Of a stretch of DNA of 64,000 bases, positions 36,701 through 47,865 are shown in pieces (the stretch's first letter is position 1; each line of letters starts with the position of its first letter). A program made the translations under genes and the position numbers. Below the pieces are notes generated by a model. That model searched no databases. It worked only from the letters and a program-made list of their open reading frames with translations, and was not told the origin of the DNA. Origin of the DNA: Cucumis sativus (lineage: Eukaryota; Streptophyta; Magnoliopsida; Cucurbitales; Cucurbitaceae). Where the stretch lies: positions 30,708,272 to 30,772,271 of the forward strand of contig NC_026659.2 of the NCBI RefSeq assembly GCF_000004075.3, given 5' to 3'.

Positions 36701-37490
36701 TGACATACACAAGGAGTGAATTTGCAGAAAATCCTATTTTCTGTTGTTTGGGGAGAGAGAATTACTTTGTTAAATTGAATGAGCTTTTATCATTATTTCA
36801 GTCAATTTTTGGCCTAAAAGTTAATAGGAAAAAACGCTTCAAGAACTGAAAGGTCTAAATGATCAAATCTTCAACGTAGACTTCAACAGTACTCCCTCTA
36901 AGTTGAATGTTTGGGCTCCAAAGAGTAGAGCTTTCAGGACTCCAATTTTGGAAAAAGGTCCAAAAGCGTCTATCATATTGGAAAAGAGCTTTTTTCTCCA
37001 AGGGAAGACAACTTGATGCTGAGTGGAATTCTGATGTACTTCCTTTCTTTGTTTAAAATCTCTAGCTCAATGAGCAAAATGTTAGAGAAAAACAAGTTAA
37101 GACTTTTTCATGGAAGGGGTGTTGATGAGGAAGGCCTCGCACTTGGTTAATTGAGATACAATTTTGAAGTTTATGAACCTTGGGAGATAGGTATCAATAA
37201 TTTGAGATTGAGTGATTCGTCATCAGTAAGTAGCTGTGTTGCTTCTTTATAAAGCCAAACACATTGTGGAATAAGATCATTGTGAGTGAATCCAGTCCTC
37301 ACCTTGTTAAATGGGTTTCAAGTTTCAACTTTCAAGTTATGGTCTTTAGGACTGCTTCAACAAACCCCTGGTATTACTATTTTTGCAAGTTTTCTTTCCT
37401 TCTCTTAGTTTGTGAAATGTTCCATTGGGACATCTCATACACATCTTTTGGAGAAAGAATGATTACTTCCTCCCTATTTCCTGTTTGATC
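36700..37490 (+). mobile_element. Decayed L1-type LINE ORF2 remnant
   Basis: Across several frames the + strand reads LSLFQSIFGLKVNRKK, then SYWKRAFFSKG, then a HGRGVDEEG-like block, then INNLRLSDSS, then LWNKIIVSESSPHLVKW, then STNPW, in the order seen in the C-terminal half of the reverse transcriptase of plant L1 elements. Stops and frame changes interrupt it throughout, so it is a pseudogene fragment. No 5' end, endonuclease domain or target duplication was identified. Confidence 0.8.
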
Positions 37491-40400
37491 CTCATAGTAC
37501 AGGAGTTGATAGACTTCTTGCTTGCCATCAGTTTCAAATCTAGGAGCTCTAAGACCAATTTGGTGTAACCAGATGCTCAAGTTTTATTCAAAGTCATCAA
37601 AAGTTCTCTTTAATAAGAAATTCATGGTATTTAAACATACCGGCTGGCACAAAAAACCCCAACAGCATACATATGAACTTAATTTGCACAGTGACAACAC
37701 TCAACTCGTGGCAAAGCTAAACATAGAAGGTCTCATCAAATTTAATCTAATCAAGTACATTTCTAATCTCATAGCCCCTTGATGAAATTTTAAGGGATAA
37801 TGTGCCACCTTCCGTATTAAGGTACATTATAGAAAATCCACCAAGAATTTAATCCATTTTCACTGTTCCATTTGAAAGCTCGGAATAGTTTAAGCTGTTG
37901 CGGGTGAAAATATGGCCAAGTGTCTTGACCCATAGGGATCAACCATAAGGGCTAAAGAGACCAACTCCACAAGTTGGATCAAAAGATCAATAAACAATCA
38001 CTTGGCTTACTAATCTCTAGAATGGGTGAATTCAGACACATGTGTTCATCTATTAGGCCAAAGGTATGTCTGAATTCACTAATTCCTGCGATAAATTAGC
38101 CAAGTGACCGTTACAAAATCAATTTTCTATATAATCAAAAGAGCTTGAGTAATATGAGGTACTCCCAAATACATCTTGTATTATCTACTCTCTAGCTATA
38201 TCTTCAAAAGATTACTAACTTGATCGTCAGAGTGTTAACGGCCAAGCACTACACCAGTTCGAGTTTTCTTCTCTTGTCCAGAGCGAAGATTCAATTCCTC
38301 TAAATTTCAGTATAAAATGGGCCAATGGTATTCAGAATCCATGAATGAAAGCATTGTTTTTCAGGACATTTTTTTGAAAAGCATTGTTTTTCAGGACTTT
38401 TTAGTTAAGAATCCAGCAAACAAGTCTAGCATAACTTATCATTAGTTTTCATCTCATGCTCGAGTTAAAATCTTAAAATCTACATTGGGTTGAAAACAAA
38501 TCCAAGAAAAGAGCGGGAGAAAGAATCTGGAAGAGCAAGATTGCAATCCAGCGTACATCCAACATAAGAACAAGCTATCTTTCAATAAATCTTTTGTATA
38601 AAAAGAAACCCACAAACATGGAGATCTAAATGCACTTCTAAGACATTGTAATTTAATTCTTCGTCCATCAAAGAGGGAAATCCATACCTGAAAATATGCA
38701 GATGAGAAATGGGAAGTGTATAAAAAAGGGATTTTCTTCTTCTTTGTGATGTTTGCTTACCATCTTCTCCACCCACAAATGAACTAACTTTTTGTTCTAC
38801 CTTGCTTCATAGTCATAAAAATTTGAGATTTTGAAAACAACAAAGAGTAATATTTTCAATATGTCATAAACAGTAGACCAAATTTCATTTATATTTGTAT
38901 CCTTAAGAAGAGATCATCATATGAAAATTTTGAGAAAAGAATGGAGAAGAACAAGCCAATGACAAAACCAAAAAATTATACATTTTTTTCAACTACAATA
39001 TTTTTCTAATTCCCTTTTCCGATAGAAGTGTATAAATTACATATGGGATGTTAAAAACCGATCTAAACTAACCAAATCGAATCGAACCGAACCAAATCGA
39101 CCAATTCGATTCAAGTGGTTTTTCTGTTCAACTTTGTTAGCTTGAGTCTAATGTTAACTAGAAAAGTATAATAATAAAGATCACCTTATTTGACCTTTAT
39201 ATTTAATTGTTTTGGTCAAAGAATGTGAACTCAACTTTGGATTGTTCGTGTGTATACAAAATGCATTATCATATTTGAAGAAGGTCTAGAAGTATTCAAG
39301 GTGCTAATGGAAAGATTGGAAAAATGTAAAAGGTAAGAATTTTGATCTTTGTCCCATGTCAACTCTTTTCCATTTTGAATTGTGTAATCTACGTTTGAAA
39401 ATGAAGTTTCAAACTCACCTTTTTTGAATTTAAATTATTAATTGAGAAAAATAGTAACATCTAGACATTTTTCTTATTGTACTATATCTACTAATACTTT
39501 CACATTTAAATCTTATTTTTACTATCTATTAAAACTCTTATTTCAACTCAAAGGCCAATATGGTTATTAGAACACTCCACGAAGATTCACAAACAAATAA
39601 GGAAGCAACAACAAGAGCAAACTCATCAACCTTGAACTTGTTCTTCCTATGTTAGATGAAAAGAATCAAGCTCCCAATGTACATGTCAATAGTGAAATAA
39701 ACATTGACGTAGAATGAAATTATTGTACACATTGGACTTGGGATGAAACGGTAGATGCAATATTTAGTTTTGCACCTATGGAGGACATCCCTAATGATGT
39801 TAATGACTATAGCACCAACAAATTAAGGAAGCAAATGGCAAGAGTGAGGCATTTTTTGGGAGGGAAGAGACACCCTTGACACCCAAAAGAGAGCAAATAC
39901 CACAGTACATCGCAACAAAGTATCGTAAATTGATGTGTAAAAGAAAATACCAAGTTCAGAAATGAGGTCACTCTCTCCATTGAACCATTATACAATAATT
40001 TTAACAATACAATAACCAACGAGAACAAGAATGTATAGTGGACAACCATGCAGGGATACCCTCCCAAAAAGCACACTCTCCAACCTTTCGACGACTAGGA
40101 ACACCCACGACAATCTAAAAAAGAAATCAAAACCTTTGAAACAATCAACTAGGCTAGCGAGTGCATAACCAAATTAAAAAATCTTAGTCATTTAGAAAAG
40201 ACAATCAAAAGAACAAAAACAAAAAATAACACATTATTAGACAAAAGTCTTGGTTTAAAAAATACAACCATTTATTTTCTTCAAAGCGACAATAATATCA
40301 ACCAAATTAGAATCTACACTAAGCAAACACGACGACAACGACACCAACACGACCCAAACCGATCAAATAGAGTTTGTTACCGTCTTATCGACAATCATTT

Positions 40401-40893
40401 GAACAACTACGTCAATCTAAAATTAAAGTTTTTGTAGATGGAAAGACAAAATCTTAATATTTCTAAATTGGTATATAAAAATAAGAAATATGACGAAAGA
40501 TGACGAAAGTATTATGATAGTTTTCACCAACCCCCTTTGTGAAAGGTTAAACACAACTTTTTTTACAAATTCTGTTCACCTACCCTTCTCTTCTGCCCCC
40601 CAAGGCTGCTTTCTTTCTTTATTCTAAAATACTTCCATTCTCCTATAACCCTCAAAGTTGATTAAATTTTAATTCTTGTATGGAGAAAAAAAAATTAAAA
40701 TTTTGGTATGAATATAAACTAAATTTAAGATTTATGGAAGGTATATAATTAAAGCAAAACAAACTTCAAACTACATGGAAAAAAGAAAAGGAATTTGGTT
40801 GTTATTTTTATATATATAATTTAACAAAATAAATTTTATTGGTTGAATGTGTTTCTCCACTGGTGAGTCTCCAACTTTGACCTGCAAAGGGTC
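37491..40893. other. Spacer with repeat debris, no gene recognised
   Basis: Contains a 30-bp-period direct repeat at 38347-38402, an AACCGAACC/AAATCGAA-rich tract near 39055-39110, and a patch at about 39630-39840 with short coding-like stretches but many stops. The region before 40893 is the probable promoter of the 6PGDH gene. Confidence 0.5.
38347..38402. repeat. Short tandem duplication, 30-bp period
   Basis: GAAAGCATTGTTTTTCAGGA is repeated 30 bp downstream (GCATTG at 38351 and 38381), each followed by a T run. Confidence 0.9.
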
Positions 40894-40899
40894 TATATA
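40894..40899 (+). promoter_or_regulatory. TATA box of the 6PGDH gene
   Basis: TATATA in GGTCTATATAGCGAG, about 160 bp before the 5'UTR splice donor at 41057. The predicted start is near 40925. Confidence 0.6.
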
Positions 40900-41056
40900 G
40901 CGAGTTTCACGAGCACCTAACCAATATCTGTGTAATAATTCCCATTTTTCTTCCATACCCACTTCGTTTGTTCATCTTTGTCACAACCCCCGATCTCTAA
41001 TTCTTGGGAATTTGCCTCTTTCTCGATCCATTTCCACCGTAATTGAGAATATTCAG

Positions 41057-42003
41057 GTTTGATTTCTTCTGGGTTTTCATTCTACTGTCTAACTTCATTC
41101 TGCCCTTTATGTGTTTGTTTCCTTCAATGCGGTTTCTTACCTTTTGTTCGATTTCAACGATGATTTACAAGTTATAGATGGATGCTAATTCTTATGCTGT
41201 TGGTTTGATCCACTGATCTGCCTTTCATTGGCATAAGAGGAGATTCTAGATCTTGTGATTTATGGATATTATTGTTATAATCATGGAAGTTTTTCTTGTT
41301 GTTCTGCGGTATATGGTTGTTTTATTGTTTGAGTGGTAAATTGAGCAGATTGTGAACTTTTTGGGTTTTATGGTGAAAGCATGAAATATTAAATGTAGAG
41401 TTGCTGAAACAAAATAGAGGTTTGTCAGACCTCTTTGTGAATTCTTAATGGTTAGGCTCCATCTTAAGAGGCTAAGTCCAAAAATTTAAGGCAGTCCTTT
41501 GTTATTGTTACGAAGGACAAGAAATAACAGAAGAGTTATTTTAACTGAATCAAGTTGGAAAGAAGTACTGCTACTTCATGCTTCTTTCAAAAGCAGGTCA
41601 AAGTGCTTTAAAGTTTTTTTTTTTTTTAATTTATTTTTTCCTGAATCAAATTAAACTAGTGATAGAAAGAAGTGTTTTTTAATGGGTTATTATAACATCA
41701 ATTTTAACCATTCCAAAAGTTGCATCAAATTCATACACAGTGTGAGTTTAAGAATTTTGGGAGTTGTAATTTTAAGTTAATACTTCTTTTAAGGAAATGT
41801 GCACTTTGCATGTTGTGTTTGTTTTCGTAAGGGGTATTTCTTTGACAAACGCAGCAACGACCCCTTATGAAAACTAAACAACGGTGGTTGGTTTTTTCTT
41901 GTTCTTCTTACTTGGATTTTACAGTAAGTTGTTGTATTCGGATCTATAGCAAAGTAGATATCTGTTTTTATCCGACACCTTACAAATCTTGAATGTGCCG
42001 CAG
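41057..42003 (+). other. 5'UTR intron of the 6PGDH gene
   Basis: Donor CAG|GTTTGATT and acceptor GTGCCGCAG|GT bound a 947-bp T-rich intron that ends only 8 bp before the ATG. Leader introns are common in plant housekeeping genes and can raise expression (general knowledge). The splice sites are read from sequence; no transcript was seen. Confidence 0.7.
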
Positions 42004-42011
42004 GTAAAAAC

Positions 42012-43475
42012 ATGGCTGCTCCTGGAAAACCTACAAGGATTGGTCTTGCTGGTTTGGCTGTAATGGGTCAAAACTTGGCTCTCAACATTGCAGAAAAAGG
42101 CTTCCCTATTTCTGTATATAACCGAACAACCTCCAAAGTAGATGAAACGGTTGAACGAGCAAAAGCTGAAGGAAACCTTCCTCTCTATGGCTTCCATGAT
42201 CCTGAATCTTTTGTTCAATCAATTCAAAAACCTCGTGTCATAATCATGCTTGTTAAAGCCGGGGCTCCAGTTGACCAAACCATTAAAACCCTCTCTGCTT
42301 ACTTGGAGAAAGGTGATTGCATTATTGATGGTGGTAATGAATGGTATGAGAACACTGAGAGGAGAGAGAAAGCCATGGGTGAATTAGGTCTGCTCTACCT
42401 TGGAATGGGAGTTTCAGGGGGTGAAGAAGGTGCTAGGAATGGTCCTTCTTTGATGCCTGGAGGATCTTATGAGGCCTTTAAGAACATTGAGGACATTCTC
42501 GTTAAGGTTGCAGCCCAAGTTCCCGACAGCGGTCCCTGTGTGACTTACATTGGCAAAGGTGGATCAGGTAACTTTGTCAAGATGATCCACAATGGAATAG
42601 AATATGGTGATATGCAGCTGATTGCAGAAGCTTATGATGTTTTGAAATCTGTGGGGAAGCTATCAAATGAGGAACTTCACCAAGTTTTCTCAGAATGGAA
42701 CAAAGGCGAGCTTCTAAGTTTCTTGGTTGAAATCACTGCAGATATCTTCAGCATCAAGGACGACAAAGCCGACGGCTATTTAGTAGACAAAGTTTTGGAC
42801 AAAACCGGTATGAAGGGTACCGGTAAATGGACTGTTCAACAAGCTGCTGACCTCTCAGTTGCTGTTCCTACCATTGCTTCTTCTCTTGATGCAAGGTTTC
42901 TTAGTGGTTTGAAAGAAGAGAGGGTCGAAGCAGCAAAAGTCTTTGGATCAGGTCTTAATGATGTCTTGGTGCCTCAAGAAGTCGATAAAGCAAAGTTGAT
43001 CGATGACGTGAGACAAGCTCTTTATGCATCCAAAATATGCAGCTATGCTCAAGGCATGAATTTGATCCGTGCCAAGAGTATTGAGAAGGGATGGGATTTG
43101 AAGTTGGGTGAACTTGCCCGGATTTGGAAGGGAGGTTGTATCATCCGAGCCATATTTCTCGATAGAATCAAGAGGGCCTATGATCGAAAACCCGATCTAG
43201 CCAATCTTCTTGTGGATACAGAATTTGCTAAGGAAATAATCGAACGACAGTCAGCATGGCGAAGAGTTGTATGTTTGGCCATCAACTCAGGTATCAGCAC
43301 CCCAGGAATGTCCTCCAGTCTCGCTTACTTCGACAGCTACCGGAGGGAGAGATTGCCCGCAAACTTAGTCCAAGCTCAAAGAGACTATTTTGGCGCCCAT
43401 ACATATGAAAGAACTGATATGGAAGGATCTTTCCATACCGAATGGTTCAAGATCGCCAAACAGCTTAAGAACTGA
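42012..43475 (+). CDS. PGD: 6-phosphogluconate dehydrogenase, decarboxylating
   Basis: Converts 6-phosphogluconate and NADP+ to ribulose 5-phosphate, CO2 and NADPH in the oxidative pentose phosphate pathway. The CDS is one exon of 487 residues, the usual length. The Rossmann motif is at residues 10-21 (IGLAGLAVMGQN); N37-R38-T39 contacts the NADP 2'-phosphate; GGNEW lies at 107-111 and SGGEEGARNGPSLMPGG at 135-151. The catalytic block has K190 and E197 in FVKMIHNGIEYGD, and the family signature DKTGMKGTGKW is at 263-273. There is no N-terminal transit peptide, and the C-terminus KQLKN is not a PTS1 peroxisomal signal, so a cytosolic enzyme is predicted. The catalytic core is intact. By neighbourhood it matches Arabidopsis PGD2, which as recalled ends in a PTS1. 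Confidence 0.98.
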   Translation: MAAPGKPTRIGLAGLAVMGQNLALNIAEKGFPISVYNRTTSKVDETVERAKAEGNLPLYGFHDPESFVQSIQKPRVIIMLVKAGAPVDQTIKTLSAYLEKGDCIIDGGNEWYENTERREKAMGELGLLYLGMGVSGGEEGARNGPSLMPGGSYEAFKNIEDILVKVAAQVPDSGPCVTYIGKGGSGNFVKMIHNGIEYGDMQLIAEAYDVLKSVGKLSNEELHQVFSEWNKGELLSFLVEITADIFSIKDDKADGYLVDKVLDKTGMKGTGKWTVQQAADLSVAVPTIASSLDARFLSGLKEERVEAAKVFGSGLNDVLVPQEVDKAKLIDDVRQALYASKICSYAQGMNLIRAKSIEKGWDLKLGELARIWKGGCIIRAIFLDRIKRAYDRKPDLANLLVDTEFAKEIIERQSAWRRVVCLAINSGISTPGMSSSLAYFDSYRRERLPANLVQAQRDYFGAHTYERTDMEGSFHTEWFKIAKQLKN

Positions 43476-43944
43476 AAGTATTCTTCGCCATAATCCCGAA
43501 AGGAAGAACAGTTTTTTATTTTCAATAATCTTAGCTCTGTAATGTTGTTGATCGGAGCTGATTTCATGTTTTTGGGTGTCAGTTTGGTTACATTACTTTG
43601 TTGTTCTGAGTTTCAGAGTTTGAATATGTTGTCTGATAAGTTTATGCATAGAATTTCCATTTGATTTTCTTCTTCCGAGAAATGTTAAAATTTGTGAGTT
43701 ATACTTCAACTCTTCAGCTTCTCCCAAGAAAAAAAAAAGAAACAGATTTTCAAAATTTGGCTATGTTCATGTTTGGTGGAAATAGATGTCTTTTGTTAAA
43801 TGGTGAATTTTACTAATTGACACTTTCCAATCAAAATTGGATTAAAAACTATAAATAATAGTTTTTTAAAACAGTTAGAATTTGTTCAACAATCCAACTC
43901 TTAAACTTAAAAAAAATACAAAAAAAATTGAGGGAAAATATGCT

Positions 43945-44100
43945 TAATATTAAAAAAAAACCACTATAGATTAATATGAATTGTTATTACATAGATAGTA
44001 ATCTATCTTGATCTATCACGGTCAATCGTAGATAAACTATAATTTTTTGGTATGTTTTTTAAATATTTCGGTTCATTTTGCTATATTTAAAAATAACCCT
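43945..44100. repeat. Dispersed repeat rich in TCTATC/GATAGA motifs
   Basis: Contains ATAGATAGTAATCTATC, GATCTATCACGG, then TTTTTTAAATATTT and TTTTGCTATATTTAAAAATA. This combination recurs across cucurbit non-coding DNA as I recall it. No terminal structure was defined. Confidence 0.5.
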
Positions 44101-46039
44101 AATTTTTATTTTTATTTTTTAAAAAAACACTAAATTGTTATGAGCCTTAAAGAGATTACTAAATACGTCTCTCCACCACCAAACTAAGAAGTTATAACCA
44201 TTGTCCTTTTTGGTATGATCATAAAACATTTAGATATCAAAAAAACGTATACATCTAAGTAGGTGGCCTATCTTCTCACTCGAGGTTCCTTCACTTTCAC
44301 AATGGATAAGTAAGGATTTCTTCCATAGGAAGCTGATATTTCTTAGAGTTTTTAGCAAGTAAAGAGAAAAAGATAATGGAGGATCATCATTTTCATAACA
44401 AAAGGAAACACTTTTTCTCTCTTTCATTTTTTGGTGATCAACAAACACTCACATATTATGCCTTAGCTTTTGAATTTTAGACCCAAAAAGAAAAGAAAAA
44501 AATTGTCTAGTGATATTGAAATTAAAGAGATCCAACTAATCCAAACAGAACTCAAATCACATAATAAAGTTGGTTGAAGAACACTATTTTGATAATGGTA
44601 TCTTTAGTCTTGTTATCCATTTTATACATATTGTGGATAATATATTTCAAAAGAAAAGTGATCCATCATATTCAAATTTGATTTAAATTGGGTTAGATGC
44701 TTAATTATAATTGTTCATAAAGTGAGTCAACCAATTAACAACTTTATATATTCATCCTCCCATTTACATGTTATCATAGACCCTATAATGCCTGTTTTTC
44801 ATGCCACATTCATATTCATCATTAGACTTTAAAGATTCTTCTCCCTACCTATTATATTTTCTAAAAAAATTTATTTCTAATTGAATTATCATATATATAC
44901 TCTTAGTTTTCATTTCAATTGACTTAATTGCTAGACATGTATATACGAAGACTTTTAAATATCTTGGTTTAGTTTTTGGTATATGAAAACAACATAGACT
45001 TTTAAATTTGAGTCGTTGATGCCAAAATTTGGGCAATGGTAATAGGCTTAACATTCACATTATCACAACAAAAGTAGATTTATAATAAGGAAAAGAACGT
45101 AAATTAGAAGATGGAAACACCTACGAAACACTTCACCACATGCCACATAAGGTTTGATGCAAACATATTTGTAACATGTAAGGAATCTTATTAGAATAGA
45201 CTTCCTTCATTGATGATATGTATGGTTGACATGAGTTTGCCTCTCACTAGAGTTTTGGAGTAGCTTTGAGATAGCATTTCATCTTACGAATCATCTATGG
45301 ACGTGCCCTATTTCGTGTTTTGGTCAGTCAATATATGTTAATCAACATCTTGACTTTTGTTTAAACTGAGTTAATCCTCATTGTTAGGCTTAAAATGATT
45401 CTATAGGTTCAACTTTTTAGTCCATATTCTTGTTATCATTTGACGTTGTGATTTTGTTTTTGTTTTTTTTTTTTGTCAATTATATAATTTGGTTGAAAGT
45501 GACTAATAAGATAATTAGTAATGAAATGGGTTTTGTGGGTATTTGTATGACTCTTTTTAAAAAGTAAAATTCAAAATTGAAATGAAGGTAGCATTGGATT
45601 ACTTTATAACCTCCAAACATTCTAATTCCTCATCCTTAGAATTGCTTCTTTAGTGCATCTTTGAACAAAGCCTTTAATGTAGTCTACGTTGTAATAATGT
45701 TTTTCTCTTAAATTTGAACTAAAATCTCTCTTTAATTTCAGTTCATAGATTTCATCACCATATGATTAAATTTAAGATTAATTTGTTAAAAAGCAAAGAA
45801 AATTAAATTAAATAAAAATTAAAACGAAAATGAAAAAAAAAAGATAGTTTTTTACTAAATAACTCACTTAATTTCAATTTTACTTATCCAGGCTTTTACT
45901 CTTCAATTATTGTGTATATATATATAAAAAAAAAGAATATATGCATGCAAAAAGAAAAAAGAAAACATTAGCATTTTAAAAATACAGATGAATCGATCAA
46001 TCAAACTATATATACAAGTTATAGAAAAAATGTCTACAT

Positions 46040-46860
46040 TTTTTACCATTCAAATAAATGTTGATAGAAGCTTATAAACGTTTATTACTGTATAAAATGT
46101 TACAAATTTGTCATCGAAAAACTTTGATAGAAATTTTTTAATGTTTGCCGGTAATAGAAATTGATAAAAGTCTATTATTGATACTACTAATTATAGAATT
46201 AAATTAATATAGGTCTATCATTGATAGAAGTTGTTTATGAAAATAGTTTAACATTTTCTCGTCGTATATTTGTTTAAAGATACAACATGTGGGCTTTATT
46301 TGTCTAAAATTTGCAACTTCATGGTGCAATTAAACAAACATTAAATTTAAATGATAGCTGCAATCTTAACAATTAGATTCAAAATAATTAAGAATATAGC
46401 AACATTTTAATTTATTTTTTTTAAATATAGTAAATTAAATTTATCAAAATCTACCAATGATAGAAGTCTATCACTAATATACCATGTTGTAAAATCTATT
46501 AGCAATCGAAGTCTATCACGGATAAATTTTGTTTATATTTGTATTTTTTAGATGGTGTTGTTATATATTTAATTATTATTCCTAAAATTACTACCAATTA
46601 TAATTACCCTAAATTTAAACTATTAAGAAAATATTTTAAATTTAATTCGATAATAAAACAATTATAACTCTAAGACATTTTTAAAAATAACAAAATAAAT
46701 TAAAATATTTACAAACTATATCAAAATTTTGTATTCTATATAGAAAACTATCACGATCTATTAATGTCATGAAACATATAAGTGACTGTCAATGTCTATT
46801 ATTGATAAAATGTAAAATTTTAGTAAATATTTTGTGAAATTTGCTATTTCGAAACAACAA
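46040..46860. repeat. Cluster of diverged TCTATCA/TGATAGA repeats
   Basis: Three blocks (about 46060-46260, 46410-46545 and 46740-46860) carry GTCTATCA/TGATAGAAG, AAATATAG or TTTGCTAT sequence like that at 43945-44100. They read as overlapping decayed copies of one dispersed family. Confidence 0.5.
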
Positions 46861-47476
46861 CCAAACAACAAAATTTATGCTAAGATTATACCAACTTAAT
46901 TCTAACATCATCACCAACATATAACAATGAGAACGTAGTGAGCAACCTAATTGGTAGCATGAGGATTTGGAAGAGAGAAACAGAGAGATCTCAAAAGCTT
47001 CTCGTCACGACCCGATCGATCTTAACAACTAATTTCTTTTTCACCTTCACAACAGTTTTGTTAATCAAATGCAACTTAATAGAGAAGAGGGAGATATCAA
47101 GAGAAAAGAGAGAAAGAAGAAAGAAATCAAAAAGTAAATTTTGATTCGACTTTTCCAAACAAAGTTTTCTAACTTTTTGCTGACAAAAACCCAAATTTTT
47201 TTTCTACATTTTCCATTTCTATTTAAACTTTGGTTTACTTTCTTACTCCACTGTTAGTTTTGAGAAAAAATTTTCTATAATCATCTAATTTAATATGATA
47301 TCTAATAATAAAACAGGAACATATAGTAAAACAAATAAAACGAAATTGAGATAAAAAGAGATATCTAATATTTTATACTCGATTTCCATGGATTTACATG
47401 TTCCCGCTGCAACATTAAAATTAGAAGGAAGCAAAAACGAAGAAGATGGATTTTCGATCGAGAGAAATGAGAGTAA

Positions 47477-47764
47477 TTAAACGGGTGGTGTATTAGTAGC
47501 GGTAGCGAGGAAGGTGGGAGTGTGATTTCCAGCCATGATGACGACGGTGGCGGTTGTGGCAGAAGGCGTATCGATCTTCATGATTTTCGGGTGTTCTTCG
47601 TAGGAAAAAGAGGAAGAAGAAGTAGGGCGTTTCCGGTAGGAACAAGCAAATAAAATCAATGAGGTGAGGATGAGAAGTAGAGTTAAGGCTATTCCTCCGA
47701 AGAGATAAGGAATCGGAGTATTCCAAAGGCGGCGGTGGTGGTGGTGGTGGTGGCCGGAATTCAT
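47477..47764 (-). CDS. GDU: GLUTAMINE DUMPER (GDU)-type single-pass membrane protein
   Basis: Plant-specific small membrane protein of 95 residues. In Arabidopsis, GDU1 and its relatives affect amino acid export and work with the RING ligase LOG2 (family knowledge). Residues 5-10 are six histidines; W14 to G24 gives the family entry WNTPIPYLFGG; the single membrane helix runs about 20-42 and ends in ACSY with a basic stop (RKR 44-46); the family VIMAG motif is at 75-79, followed by TPTFLATA. It lacks the longer acidic tail of GDU1 and so resembles the shorter family members. An overlapping frame with a proline run is a shadow of the histidine/CAC codons. A two-codon uORF (ATG AGG TGA) lies just upstream in the leader. 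Confidence 0.92.
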   Translation of the reverse strand: MNSGHHHHHHRRLWNTPIPYLFGGIALTLLLILTSLILFACSYRKRPTSSSSFSYEEHPKIMKIDTPSATTATVVIMAGNHTPTFLATATNTPPV

Positions 47765-47856
47765 GGGGACGCCGGCGACTAATAATCACCTCATTCCTCT
47801 CTGTTATTGTTTATTGGTGAAATGAAAATGGATTGTTTCATCAAATATACAATTAT

Positions 47857-47862
47857 TTATAG
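47857..47862 (-). promoter_or_regulatory. TATA box of the GDU-type gene
   Basis: Minus-strand CTCTATAAATAA places a TATA box about 95 bp upstream of the start codon, implying a start site near 47830. Confidence 0.65.
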
Positions 47863-47865
47863 AGC

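Larger units (their letters stand above)
43476..47400. other. 3'UTR and AT-rich spacer with cucurbit-type repeats
   Basis: About 3.9 kb with no recognised gene. It carries dispersed TCTATCA/TGATAGA-rich repeat blocks (listed separately), homopolymers and TA-rich stretches. Confidence 0.55.

Noticed and set aside
47493..47789. Overlapping minus-strand frame with a nine-proline run
   Set aside because: Starts with GTG and is the shifted reading of the histidine codons of the GDU gene; no family features.
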